Below, piece after piece: positions 1 through 8,884 of a DNA stretch of 64,000 nt (position 1 is its first letter; each line of letters opens with the position of its first letter). The notes under the pieces are model-generated. The model was not told the origin of the DNA. It made no database searches and saw only the letters and a program-made list of their open reading frames with translations. Position numbers and translations under genes: made by a program. Origin of the DNA: Chitinophagales bacterium (GTDB lineage: Bacteria > Bacteroidota > Bacteroidia > Chitinophagales > Saprospiraceae); contig JAAFJN010000002.1 of the NCBI GenBank assembly GCA_013298845.1, positions 135,949 to 199,948 on the forward strand, given 5' to 3'.

Positions 1-1
1 C

Positions 2-85
2 GCCAAAGCCGCCGAATACACCAAACTAATGAAGGATGCTAAAATTAGTATGGGAAAAATATTGGTGAAAAGAGTGAAGGAGTGA
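2..85 (+). CDS. 3' end of an unidentified protein (cut by window edge)
   Basis: An open frame enters from the left edge and stops at a TGA at 83-85, giving 27 residues rich in Lys and Ala that end in KRVKE. The composition is protein-like, but the tail runs into the first heptamer repeat, so the natural C-terminus may have been altered. Nothing can be said about function from so little sequence. Confidence 0.4.
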   Translation, partial: AKAAEYTKLMKDAKISMGKILVKRVKE

Positions 86-109
86 AAAGTGAAGGAGTGA
101 AAAATGAAG
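73..109 (+). repeat. AGTGAAN heptamer array (imperfect)
   Basis: Five units of the form AGTGAAN/AATGAAN lie head to tail, with a single extra G after two of them. This is the first of about eight such arrays in the window. It directly overlaps the end of the truncated gene at the left edge. Confidence 0.6.
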
Positions 110-167
110 AGTTATGGGTTATTATTACTTCTAATATATACTATCATAAATCATCAATCATATATCA

Positions 168-975
168 AAAAACACACTGGCAAAACGCACAAAATACGCT
201 AAAATACCGTCATGTGGCTTTGTCATCCAGAAGGGATCTGTGGGATCAAAATATCGGGTAAAAAGCGTGGAGCATTGAGCGGGTAGTCAAAACACGGCGA
301 CTTTTGGGGAAATGTCCATTGTCTAAGGTCTATCGTCTGAAGTCTTTTGTCGGAAATCCGAGTCGCTTTGAGATGTCATCCACTCCGTTCCTCCGGGATG
401 CACATCTCGACGCGGGACATGCTACGACGGGAAAACTTCAAAAATCAAAAATCTTATATCGGAAATCTTAAATAAAAAAACACACTGACACAACCCACAA
501 AATACGCTAAAATACCAGTGGCTTTGTCATCCAGAAGGGGATCTATGGGATCAAAATATCGGGTAAAAAGCGTGGAGCATTGAGCGGGTAGTCAAAACAC
601 GGCGACTTTTGGGGAAATGTCTTCTAAGGTCTATCGTCTGAAGTCTTTTGTCGGAAATCCGAGTCGCTTTGAGATGTCATCCACTCCGTTCCTCCGGGAT
701 GCACATCTCGCCGCCGGACGCGCTACAACGGGTACTTCAAAAATCAAAAATCTTATATCGGAATTCTTATATCAAAAAAACACACGACCACAACCCACAA
801 AAAACGCTAAAAAAGCCGCCATTTTCAGGTTTGCCATGGGAAATGGTACTCACATAGAATCCGTACTGCTCTGAGATGTCATCCACTCCGTTCCTCCGGG
901 ATGCACATCTCGCCGCGGGACACGCTACGACGAGAAATTTCAAAAATCAAAAATCGTACATCGGAATTCTTAAAT
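168..975. repeat. About 2.7 tandem copies of a ~304-bp intergenic repeat
   Basis: Two nearly full copies begin near 168 and 475 (landmark GTGGCTTTGTCATCCAG at 214 and 518, offset 304). A third begins near 773 but lacks the middle and resumes at 873. Each copy contains, in order, an A-rich CACACT lead, a unique middle, GTCTNNN heptamers (321-355 in copy 1), and a dyad opening GAGATG and closing CATCTC at 370-409, 671-710 and 873-912. Frames opening inside this region are just the repeat read through and have no protein-like features. No gene is seen between 86 and 1247. The origin is unknown: no transposase and no terminal inverted repeats are visible. Confidence 0.8.
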
Positions 976-1101
976 CAAAAAAACTGGCAAAATCCCATGT
1001 CAATAGATTCCTTCTGAAAGACAAAGCCACATTGCGGCAGCCGTGCACCCGCCGGGCGCGGGCGCGCTGGATTGTAAAAAAATACCGTCTGCCCAAATCC
1101 T

Positions 1102-1136
1102 CTTCACTATTCACTTTTCACTCTTCACTTTTCACT
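1102..1136 (+). repeat. TTCACTN-type heptamer array, five units
   Basis: Five consecutive 7-bp units ending in TTCACT sit between the ~304-bp repeats and the promoter of the next gene. This is the reverse complement of the AGTGAAN family. Confidence 0.8.
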
Positions 1137-1210
1137 ACTTTTTCCTGATATTCAATTAAAATAAATGCGTTTTTGATTTTATTGCCTGATTCCAGCCTTT
1201 TTTCCACCCC

Positions 1211-1218
1211 CATCTTTG
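1211..1218 (+). promoter_or_regulatory. Bacteroidota -7 element CATCTTTG
   Basis: CATCTTTG matches the TAnnTTTG consensus with one change and lies 30 bases before the ATG at 1248. It is followed by an A-rich leader without a Shine-Dalgarno sequence, as usual for the phylum. Confidence 0.6.
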
Positions 1219-1247
1219 CAGCATCAATAACGAAATAAACAACGATT

Positions 1248-1907
1248 ATGAAAAACATAGCAATTTCAATGATGATGTTCTTGGGTGCCGTAGCCAGTGT
1301 TACTGCCCAACAAAAAGGTTCGGTGGAAATCTTTGTAAATACCTCAACCGGCTCCACTTTACAAAACCGCGTGGGCAAATACAACAACTTTTACGACAAT
1401 AGCAACCCCGGTGATTTTTTCTGGGGATTAGCATACACCACCATTACGGGTGAATTTCCGAACACCGAGCCGTATGTTTCCAACCGCGTGACCGAAATGC
1501 GCATGACCAACAAAAGCAACGTCGGATTGGGCATTCGGGTACAACCTTCTTTTTTGAACCGAATTGCCGTGGGTGCCAGTTACCACCGTTTTACGTATCA
1601 GGTGAATAAAAAATGGGAAAACGGTAAGGTAACCAACGAGCGCGAAACATTTGGCACCCTCATGGGTGATATCAGCGCCACCTGGAAGCAGGGTAAAAAC
1701 TGGGGCTTATACAGCGGTTTTGGTCTGGGCATTACCAAACAAACCTACCAACGCCCAATGAAAGAAACCACCAAAAGCCGTTATGATATTGACCCACAGG
1801 TAAATATCGTTGGTGCCCGTTACCAGGAAGGTATCTTCGGTGCCCACCTCGAATTGGGTTACGGTGCCCAGGGTATTGTAAATGGCGGTTTGATGGTCAG
1901 GTTTTAA
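1248..1907 (+). CDS. Secreted outer-membrane beta-barrel-like protein
   Basis: The 219-residue product starts with a clear Sec signal peptide (about residues 1-20, cleavage after VTA in SVTAQQ). The rest alternates short amphipathic strands with Gly/Tyr/Asn-rich turns, including GLGIRVQPSF, VGASYHRFTY, YSGFGLGI and LELGYGAQG. It ends in an aromatic residue (MVRF), typical of outer-membrane barrels. No catalytic motif is visible. It is probably a small porin-like or OmpA-barrel-type protein of the outer membrane, with unknown substrate. It is a single-gene unit with its own promoter, followed at once by a heptamer array. A non-barrel periplasmic protein cannot be excluded. Confidence 0.65.
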   Translation: MKNIAISMMMFLGAVASVTAQQKGSVEIFVNTSTGSTLQNRVGKYNNFYDNSNPGDFFWGLAYTTITGEFPNTEPYVSNRVTEMRMTNKSNVGLGIRVQPSFLNRIAVGASYHRFTYQVNKKWENGKVTNERETFGTLMGDISATWKQGKNWGLYSGFGLGITKQTYQRPMKETTKSRYDIDPQVNIVGARYQEGIFGAHLELGYGAQGIVNGGLMVRF

Positions 1908-1910
1908 TTT

Positions 1911-2066
1911 AGTGAATAGTGAATAGTGAAAAGTGAAAAGTTGACCGTTTATTCTCTCTGAATGTGGAGCAACTTTTCACTTTTCATTATTCACTGTTCA
2001 CTTTTCACTGTTCACTTTTCACTGTTCACTTTTCACTGTTCACTTTTCACTGTTCACTTTTCACTC
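1911..2066. repeat. Facing heptamer arrays forming a large inverted repeat
   Basis: Four AGTGAAN units plus AGTTGAC (1911-1945) face thirteen TTCACTN units (1976-2066) across about 30 bases. The inner arms GTGAAAAGTTG and CAACTTTTCAC are exact reverse complements, so the transcript could fold into a long hairpin. It lies between the convergent outer-membrane protein gene and the GH29 gene, whose stop codon (2067-2069) touches the last unit. It could serve as a bidirectional terminator, but there is no U-tract. Confidence 0.85.
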
Positions 2067-4232
2067 CTAATGCGCCAACATTCCCTCCGGCATTTCCTGC
2101 AATGGTTCACCGACTCTACCGTATTTTACTTCCATACCGGCACCACCGCCGCTGTTGAAATACAAAACTTTAATCGAATGCCAGCCCCGTTGCAGGAATG
2201 CAGTACCGGTTTTTTCCGACATCCCGTGTTCGCCGTCGTTATCCACCACCAATTGACCGTCAATCCAGAGTTTGGAACCATCGTCCGATTTGGTGCTAAA
2301 CGTATAACCCGCCGTTTGGTCAATGTTCACGTAACCCTGCCACAACATACCGCATTGCTCGGCGCAACGGGGATCAAGGGCAAAATTATAGGTAATTCCA
2401 GCCGCTTCGTTGGGCGCGGCTTCTACGTTGGCCGAAGTGTATTTTTCGGCTTTGCGGACGTAACCAATCAAACCCGCCGCCGGTGGCTGCATAAAAGTGA
2501 GGGCCGGTAACAAGGCGTAAATATAGGCATCCGCCTCTACTTCGTTACTTTCCAACAACCCCGGACGGAACGCTTTTGCCCGAATTTTCGTAGATTTTTC
2601 CACAAAAAACGGCTCCGTGTACGCCTTAGAAGAAGCCGTCGGTTCGGTGCCATCGGTGGTGTAGCGAATGGTAGTTCCCGGCAACGCCGCCATCGTAATC
2701 GTGGGGCGCATACTTTGGGGATCGTACGCCACATTCACCTGTGGTTTGGCGGTAAACGCCCCAAAATTGGTGATTTTTATCACAAATGCCTCCGGGCTTT
2801 TGAGTTTACGCGGATTGTATTCGGGGAAATAAATGGTGACGGTATTGCCACCGGTATTTTCCCAGCGCAGGCGCTCTTTGGAGGCCAGCAGCGTCAGTTC
2901 GGTGCTATTGGGCAAAGTCATATTGCGCAACACCAGTTTTTTATCGGCGGGATATTGGGGCAAAATGGCGTACAAAGAACGCGATTTGTTGCTGTACGTA
3001 AAAAAAGCCTCTTTCACGGCGTAGCCCGGATCGGGGTCAATGGTTTGTTTTAACAACGCATCGCCGCCCGTTTTCCACCCTTCCACCAGAGCACCCGTGA
3101 AATCGCGTTTACCCGCGCTCCACTGGCAAGATTGACGCCAGCGGCGCGTGCCATAAATGGCTTCCCCATTGACCGATAACCATTGGCCAATGTCCAGCAA
3201 CCGCTCCTGCATCACGGGCGGAATTTGGCCGTAAGCATCCGGCCCGATGTCGAGCAGGAAATTGCCCCCGCGCGATACTTTGTCCACCATGTGTAAAATC
3301 AAGGTTTGGCTGGAATTGTAGTCCCAGGCATCTTCGGCGCGGTTGTAGCCGTACGAAAAGCCCATTCCGCGGCTTTCTTCCCAGTCGTGGTCCTCAAAAT
3401 CCATGTCGGGTTGGTACTCCGGGGTAAAAATACCGCCGTGTTTAAAGCGAATACCGCTTCCCCAGCGGTCGTTGGTGACCACGCGGTCTTTCACCGGGCT
3501 TTCGTTGTACAACCAGGTCAAAAACTCTTTGGATTGCCATTCGTCGTCGGAAGCATCCCAATCGCCGTCGGCCCAAATAATTTCCGGTTGGTATTTGGTC
3601 ACCAGATCGTGCAATTGCGGCATCATGTGTTCAGTGGCGTAGCGGCGTTTATCGGTTTTCCACAGCGGGTTATACCATTCGTACAAAGAATAATACAGGC
3701 CGGGGCGCACTTCGGTTTTGCGCAAGGCCGAGGTGAGTTCTCCCACCAAATCGCGGCGCGGACCGCGATCAAAGGAATTCCAGGTACCGCCCCAGGTGCG
3801 ATTGGCGTCGGCGCTGGGCCACAGGCAAAAACCATCGTGGTGTTTGGAGGTTAATACCACGTATTTGGCCCCGGCATTTTCGAACAATTGCGCCCATTCA
3901 TCGGGGTTAAATTGCGAAGCCGTGAAATAATCCACCAGTTCGTAGTAGGATTTATTGGGATAATTAGCGTTGTGAAATTTTTTGACACTGCCATCGGGAT
4001 CATTTTCCACCAGGGCATTTTGATACCATTCGGCGTAACGGCCTTTGGGCGAAAATGCCGGAACGGAATAAACCCCCCAATGGATAAAAATACCAAATTT
4101 GGCATCTTGCCACCATTCCGGGGTCGGACGCGTATCCAGCGAAGACCAGTCGGGAGAATAGATTTTTGAGTCCTGTGCAATCAGGTTGGTTTGTGCAGTT
4201 AAGAGCAAAATGCAGTAGATCAATGGGCGCAT
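2067..4232 (-). CDS. Alpha-L-fucosidase, GH29, with C-terminal PA14 domain
   Basis: The 721-residue product has a signal peptide (1-20, ending in IAQ) and a GH29 catalytic domain at about 35-350 with FGIFIHWGVYSVPAF, YVVLTSKHHDGF and IIWADGDWD. Asp222 in WADGDW is the expected nucleophile. A chitobiase C-terminal-like domain follows (about 475-580, with TTIRYTTDGTEPT). It ends in a PA14 carbohydrate-binding domain (about 590-715, with SDDGSKLWIDG). GH29 enzymes release alpha-L-fucose from glycans; this one should act in the periplasm or outside the cell. The ATG at 4232 is chosen because an upstream in-frame extension runs through the heptamer array and lacks a signal peptide. Neighbouring GH13, GH32 and GH3 genes point to a polysaccharide-degrading lifestyle. 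Confidence 0.9.
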   Translation of the reverse strand: MRPLIYCILLLTAQTNLIAQDSKIYSPDWSSLDTRPTPEWWQDAKFGIFIHWGVYSVPAFSPKGRYAEWYQNALVENDPDGSVKKFHNANYPNKSYYELVDYFTASQFNPDEWAQLFENAGAKYVVLTSKHHDGFCLWPSADANRTWGGTWNSFDRGPRRDLVGELTSALRKTEVRPGLYYSLYEWYNPLWKTDKRRYATEHMMPQLHDLVTKYQPEIIWADGDWDASDDEWQSKEFLTWLYNESPVKDRVVTNDRWGSGIRFKHGGIFTPEYQPDMDFEDHDWEESRGMGFSYGYNRAEDAWDYNSSQTLILHMVDKVSRGGNFLLDIGPDAYGQIPPVMQERLLDIGQWLSVNGEAIYGTRRWRQSCQWSAGKRDFTGALVEGWKTGGDALLKQTIDPDPGYAVKEAFFTYSNKSRSLYAILPQYPADKKLVLRNMTLPNSTELTLLASKERLRWENTGGNTVTIYFPEYNPRKLKSPEAFVIKITNFGAFTAKPQVNVAYDPQSMRPTITMAALPGTTIRYTTDGTEPTASSKAYTEPFFVEKSTKIRAKAFRPGLLESNEVEADAYIYALLPALTFMQPPAAGLIGYVRKAEKYTSANVEAAPNEAAGITYNFALDPRCAEQCGMLWQGYVNIDQTAGYTFSTKSDDGSKLWIDGQLVVDNDGEHGMSEKTGTAFLQRGWHSIKVLYFNSGGGAGMEVKYGRVGEPLQEMPEGMLAH

Positions 4233-4284
4233 ATTGGCGGCGTTTTTACTTTTGAAAAGCACAAAATTAATATAACCGCTTGAA

Positions 4285-4490
4285 AGTGAAAAGTGAAAAA
4301 TGAAAAGTGAAAAATGAATAGTGAAAAGTGAATAGTTGACCTCCCGTAGAGCGATTTTTGGCCAAATCATATCACAAATTAAAACTTACAACAAAATACC
4401 GTACCACACTAACGCTGCGTCAGGCAAACAACTTTTCTCTCTTCACTCTTCATTTTTCACTCTTCACTCTTCACTCTTCACTCTTCACTT
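4285..4490. repeat. Second pair of facing heptamer arrays
   Basis: AGTGAAN/AATGAAN units end in AGTTGAC at 4285-4340, and TTCACTN units preceded by CAACTT occupy 4435-4490, with about 94 bases between. The order of parts (heptamers, AGTTGAC, spacer, CAACTT, reverse heptamers) is the same as at 1911-2066 but with a longer spacer. The right array overlaps the stop codon of the minus-strand cargo gene, and the left array lies in the leader of the GH29 gene. Confidence 0.8.
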
Positions 4491-7296
4491 ATTCCCGCCT
4501 AATTCCGCCCGATTGCACAATCATCACCCGTTTTACGTAGTACCGCGCACCCGATTGCAGGGTCAAAACGTACACGCCATCTTGCAGCCAACTGGTATTC
4601 AACTGCGTGGAGGTGTTACCGGCGGCCACATCGTCGGAAAACACCGGCAGGCCGTTAACATTGTATAACGTGACCACGCCAGGGGCGGTGAGTGCCTCCG
4701 CCCAACTCAGGCGCAGGTAATACGAGGCCGGGTTGGGCCGCACCGATAATTCGGGGGTTTCCGTTGGGGCGTTGCCGGGCAAAAACAACACGACGCTCAT
4801 ATCGGCCGTATTGGTGCGGATCGGGGCGTTAAAATCAAAGTAAATATCGCAGAAATTGGCCACTTTGTCGCCTATTTCGAGACCTTCGATGGGCAAAATG
4901 GAAAACTTCACAAAACCGTGACTCTCCGGTTCATTGCTCACCGAATCGGGTAAAAAGATGTCGGCAAACAGGAATTTCACCACGCCGTCGGGGCTGATGG
5001 TCCAGGTACACGGGTGACTACTCGCCATCATGCGCAGGCTGTTCCATTGCAAATTAGCCGCCAACGTATCAATAATTTCGACCTGATCGGCGGGGTAATT
5101 ACCCGTATTTTGGAAGCGGATAACGTATTCCAACGGCTCCGCAACGTCCAGCATTTCCGGGGTAACGTACGCCGGTTCAACCTGCTTGTCGTTGGGGTCG
5201 TAAGAACCCACCACCGTCGTGGTAATGATGTCTTTATTGTTGAGCAAAACCGCCTCCGGGAGCGCCGATCTCACGTAGCCCCGTATCACCACCGGGGTTC
5301 CAATGGCCGTATTATTGGCGGTTTTAAACCGCACCAAAGGCGTTTTGGTTTGTCCCGGCGCCATAGAACCCAGATCAAAAGCAATGGAATCGGTTGACAA
5401 ATGCACCGGCGTGAGCGTACTAAAATCTACGGTTAAAAAACTGGGGAACCGTAGTCCCAGTACTACATTGGACGCAAATTGATTATTATTCACAACAGTT
5501 GCCGTCACATTGGTCAAAAAACCGGGCCGGAATACCGTTGCGTTCGTAATATCCAACGCCAAATCGGGTTGGGTATTGGTGGATAATAAAATATGATAGC
5601 CGTTGGTCGCCGCCGGACTCACCACGTGAAACGCCGGAATGGAAACGGTATTGGGCACATTGATCACTTGAATGGTGTCGCCAAACTGGCTATTGGGAAA
5701 ACTAAACCCACCGTTGGCATTGGTCACGACCACCACGTTGGGCGATAATTGCACCGGAACACCGGCCGCTACGATATCACCCGCCGAAATTACATTGTCC
5801 ATGTTGGTATCCCAATACACAAAACCATAGGCATTGTTGCTGATTACCGCAAAATTGTACGTTGAAACGCCCGGCACGTACTGTTGAGTAGGGCCGCCTG
5901 CCACCTGATAAAACGAAGGCAGGTTACTGATAAAAATAATTTCGGGCCACGCCACCGATGCCAGCGAATAAAACCCGTTGGCATTGGTAACGGCCGTTTT
6001 GCCGGAAGTAGTGCGCACCGTGTACCCCGCCAAAGGCATTTCACCGACGTTAAAAACCCCGTCGCCGTTTTCATCCAAAAACAAAGTTCCACTCACCGGG
6101 CTGCCCGGCGTTTGGATCGCAAAATTATAACTGCTGGCGTTACCATTGTAAAAATACGAGGCTGGGGTAATCGAGGTGGCATTCGGTGGCAAACTGGGGA
6201 CCGATACAATTTGGTTCAGGTTACCGCTGGGAAACTCATACAAACCCTCAAAATCCGTTGATGTAAAAACAGAACCCAATTTTACATCAATATTCAGGGC
6301 CGGAATATCACTTCCGGCGTTGTACACGCCGTTGCCATTAATATCCCAAAATACCCGCCCTTTACATTGTTGAACAACGTTAATCACCTGCGTAATCACA
6401 CTATCGCAACCCAGCCACGAAGTTAATATTGCCTGATAAACACCGGGAGTGTTTATCTCATCGCCAAACCAAATGTACGGAAGATCGTTAGAGGTAAGTG
6501 TAAGTGGTGGCAAATTGGTGAACAGGGTATAAATGGTTATATTTTTGGTGGAAAACGTGCCCGTTTGCCCACACACGCCCAGTGGTCTGACTTTTATTTG
6601 ACCAGCCCCCGGGTTGTTATACGTTATATTAACACTGGTACCTTCGCTGGCGGGCAAAACAACTATATTATCGTTTAGTCCGTTGATTTGTGATCCTGGA
6701 GGTATTGTCCATTCGTAAAATTGAGCATTAACCACTGGCGCAATACTGTACGTAAAGGTGCCGTAAAGGCAGGGACTCGCCGGTCCCGTGATGGGGCCGG
6801 TAGTGCCCATTGTTCCGGGCAACGCGGCCCCGTTGACGGAAATAACGTTGTAATTGCAGACGGCACCATTTTTTCCGTTAATCAACAAGTAATAAATATC
6901 GCCGGGCACCACCGATGCCTCAATGGTGAGCGGACCGGCATTTCCGTTACCGGCATTACAGGCAAGGGCATCATCGAAGCAATTGCTGAACAAAGCCAGT
7001 TGAAGGCCATCGTTGCTGGTGCACCCCGATTGGTCAATGGTAAAGGATACCGTCGCCGCATTGGCAACAAAGGCGTGCCAGACGCTTTTACTGTCCACAA
7101 TATCGCCGTTGCAATAGGTAAGGCCGTTGGTGGAAAAAGCGGCGTTAGAGCCGGCGTAGTTCTGGAGCGAGCACCCAACACAAGTTTCGTCGCAATCATC
7201 GGCGGGAAATTCGGCGGGGGAATTACAGGGCGTTTGTGCTGACAACAACGACCCGGTAATGAACGAAAAAGCGAAAAAAATCAGACGAAAAAGCAT
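4489..7296 (-). CDS. Large secreted adhesin-like protein with type IX sorting domain
   Basis: The 935-residue product has a signal peptide (1-20, ending in LSAQ) and a Cys-rich N-terminal region. Three SdrD/Cna-B-like modules follow at about 310-540, each opening with a calcium-loop signature (WDINGNG, LDENGDG, WDTNMDN). A DUF7619-like module has the hallmark SYDPNDK at about 710-845. The C-terminal tail of about 75 residues has VRPNPASYYL, LYNVNGLPVF and DGVYVLTLQSG, the layout of a type A sorting domain of the type IX secretion system. It is therefore predicted to cross the outer membrane through that system and be anchored at the surface. No enzyme domain is seen, so adhesion or a structural role is an inference. 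porZ lies at 52.8 kb in this window. Confidence 0.85.
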   Translation of the reverse strand: MLFRLIFFAFSFITGSLLSAQTPCNSPAEFPADDCDETCVGCSLQNYAGSNAAFSTNGLTYCNGDIVDSKSVWHAFVANAATVSFTIDQSGCTSNDGLQLALFSNCFDDALACNAGNGNAGPLTIEASVVPGDIYYLLINGKNGAVCNYNVISVNGAALPGTMGTTGPITGPASPCLYGTFTYSIAPVVNAQFYEWTIPPGSQINGLNDNIVVLPASEGTSVNITYNNPGAGQIKVRPLGVCGQTGTFSTKNITIYTLFTNLPPLTLTSNDLPYIWFGDEINTPGVYQAILTSWLGCDSVITQVINVVQQCKGRVFWDINGNGVYNAGSDIPALNIDVKLGSVFTSTDFEGLYEFPSGNLNQIVSVPSLPPNATSITPASYFYNGNASSYNFAIQTPGSPVSGTLFLDENGDGVFNVGEMPLAGYTVRTTSGKTAVTNANGFYSLASVAWPEIIFISNLPSFYQVAGGPTQQYVPGVSTYNFAVISNNAYGFVYWDTNMDNVISAGDIVAAGVPVQLSPNVVVVTNANGGFSFPNSQFGDTIQVINVPNTVSIPAFHVVSPAATNGYHILLSTNTQPDLALDITNATVFRPGFLTNVTATVVNNNQFASNVVLGLRFPSFLTVDFSTLTPVHLSTDSIAFDLGSMAPGQTKTPLVRFKTANNTAIGTPVVIRGYVRSALPEAVLLNNKDIITTTVVGSYDPNDKQVEPAYVTPEMLDVAEPLEYVIRFQNTGNYPADQVEIIDTLAANLQWNSLRMMASSHPCTWTISPDGVVKFLFADIFLPDSVSNEPESHGFVKFSILPIEGLEIGDKVANFCDIYFDFNAPIRTNTADMSVVLFLPGNAPTETPELSVRPNPASYYLRLSWAEALTAPGVVTLYNVNGLPVFSDDVAAGNTSTQLNTSWLQDGVYVLTLQSGARYYVKRVMIVQSGGIRRE

Positions 7297-7385
7297 CAGA
7301 AGGGATAAGCGGAAGGGTTGTTAAAATTCCGTCATTATCCATCAGATACAGCAACTTCAAAAAATGTTGTTGGGGAAATGAAACT

Positions 7386-7988
7386 TTATTTCAAAACCTC
7401 GTCGTAAGTCGCGACCAAAATGCGGAGTTCGTTCAGGTAGGCTTGTTTAACGGGTTCGCGCAGTTTTTGGTTGGTTTGCGTGTGGAAGCGGTGAGCGGAT
7501 AAAAAATTCACCTGAATGCGATTCCAGGTTTGTTCGCCCTGAATAAGGTTATACAAACTTAATTCGCGAAACAACGAGGAGCCAATTTTGTGAAAATCGG
7601 GGCGACCCAGATAATCCAGATCGGCATCACAAATAATTTGTTCGGGGAGCGATTTGGGCGATTGTGGAATTTTGGTGGCCATAATCATGCCACAAATGAG
7701 GTCAATATCGTTGGGGGTGTAACCAAATTGCGGCAAAAGAGCCTGGGCCAGCAAACAACCCTGGTGCTCGTGTCCGTCGTGTTGGTTTTTGACAAAACCC
7801 GAATCGTGAAGCAGAGCGGCCGTTTTGACCAAATTGACCATGCGGCCCTTGATTCCTTCAGAAACACACAAAGCGGAGGCCGTACGCCAAACATCCATTG
7901 TATGGTGAAAGCCGTGGTAACTCAGCCCTTCGGGCAGTTCCGAACGGAGTTTATTGATGATGAATTGTTTAGCAGCGCGGTACCTCAT
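7386..7988 (-). CDS. HD-domain phosphohydrolase
   Basis: The 200-residue protein has the HD-superfamily metal ligands: YHGFHHTMDV near the N-terminus, ALLHDSGF for the HD pair, HEHQGC in the middle and CDADLDYLGR towards the end. The family cleaves phosphoester bonds of nucleotides or nucleotide signals; the substrate cannot be told here. ATG at 7988 is chosen over an in-frame TTG 21 bases upstream. The protein has no signal peptide and should be cytosolic. The gene stands alone between the type IX cargo gene (89-base gap to its start) and a divergent DUF937 gene. Confidence 0.75.
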   Translation of the reverse strand: MRYRAAKQFIINKLRSELPEGLSYHGFHHTMDVWRTASALCVSEGIKGRMVNLVKTAALLHDSGFVKNQHDGHEHQGCLLAQALLPQFGYTPNDIDLICGMIMATKIPQSPKSLPEQIICDADLDYLGRPDFHKIGSSLFRELSLYNLIQGEQTWNRIQVNFLSAHRFHTQTNQKLREPVKQAYLNELRILVATYDEVLK

Positions 7989-8135
7989 AACCTGCAATGG
8001 GACGTTCAAAAATGTATTTTATTATAAAAAACGTCCTTTTTGAAAAAATTTTTGATATTTGCGTCAAAAATCGGTGCAATATTCCCGTTTTTTTTCCAAA
8101 TACGCCACTTTTAAATACAAAATAAATTTTTTGAC

Positions 8136-8768
8136 ATGAATTTAATGGAAATTCTCCAGGGACAAATCTCTGATGACATGCTCGGACAACTCAGCCAACA
8201 CATTGGCGCGGAGCCGCAGCAAACTGCAACCGCAGCACAAGGTATCTTCGCTACCATCCTCGGAGGACTGGCCAATAACGCTACTTCTGAGAATGGATTG
8301 TCTTCCTTGGCTTCCGCGTTGGATAAAGACCACGACGGTTCCGTTCTCGACGATATCATGGGCATGGCTACTGGTATGTTGAGCGGTCAACAAGCGACTG
8401 GTGCCGCCAATGGTTTGGGTATCCTTGGTCACATTTTGGGTGATCGCCAGGAAACCGCCGCTGAGCAAATTGGCCAGTCTTCTGGTCTTAACGCTGGTCA
8501 GATTATGAAATTGATGCCCATTCTGGCGCCTATCGTTATGGGTGTTTTGGGCCGCGCCAAAAGCCAGGGTAACCTCGGTTTGGGCGATTTGGCCGGTATC
8601 CTGATGGGCGGTGCCCAACAAGTACAACAAGACAGCGGCCTCGGTGGCCTGTTGGGTTCTGTTTTGGGTTCTGTTTTGGGCGGTGGCCAGCAGCAACAGC
8701 AGCAGCAACCAGCGCAAGGCGGCGACCTGATGAGCGCCGTTTTGGGTGGCATTTTTGGTCGTCGTTAA
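8136..8768 (+). CDS. DUF937 family protein
   Basis: The 210-residue protein matches the DUF937/YidB-like pattern: an N-terminal helical segment (MEILQGQISDDMLGQLSQ), GIFATILGGLANN, and later Gly/Leu-rich repeats (GGLLGSVLGSVLGGG) followed by a run of seven Gln. No catalytic motif or signal peptide is present, and the biochemical role of this family is not established. It is a single-gene unit with its own terminator right after the stop codon. The poly-Gln CAG/CAA stretch near 8687-8708 may be length-variable. Confidence 0.75.
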   Translation: MNLMEILQGQISDDMLGQLSQHIGAEPQQTATAAQGIFATILGGLANNATSENGLSSLASALDKDHDGSVLDDIMGMATGMLSGQQATGAANGLGILGHILGDRQETAAEQIGQSSGLNAGQIMKLMPILAPIVMGVLGRAKSQGNLGLGDLAGILMGGAQQVQQDSGLGGLLGSVLGSVLGGGQQQQQQQPAQGGDLMSAVLGGIFGRR

Positions 8769-8818
8769 TCGAAACCAGGCCGCGCTCCGTTTCGCAAAAT
8801 AAAAATATACTGTACCTT

Positions 8819-8858
8819 AACGCCGAATTGGTTAACGCCCATTCGGCGTTTTGTTTTT
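8819..8858 (+). terminator. Rho-independent terminator after the DUF937 gene
   Basis: A perfect 10-bp stem (AACGCCGAAT at 8819-8828 with ATTCGGCGTT at 8841-8850) and a 12-base loop are followed by TTGTTTTT. It also settles the start of the next gene: an in-frame ATG at 8828 falls inside this hairpin. Confidence 0.85.
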
Positions 8859-8884
8859 ATAAAATCGTAAATTTATTGTATCTA

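Noticed and set aside
168-975. CRISPR-like array
   Set aside because: The repeats are ~304 bp with no short spacers, and no cas gene is in the window.
617-1148. Two small plus-strand frames of 85-90 codons
   Set aside because: They consist of the ~304-bp repeat read through, share the same repeated peptide, and lack promoter or family features.
4233-4370. N-terminal extension of the GH29 protein
   Set aside because: It translates a heptamer array (alternating SLF/HF residues) ahead of a good signal peptide at 4232.
8828-8884. Upstream start for the GH13 gene
   Set aside because: The ATG lies within the terminator hairpin of the preceding gene, and the lipoprotein signal begins at 8885.
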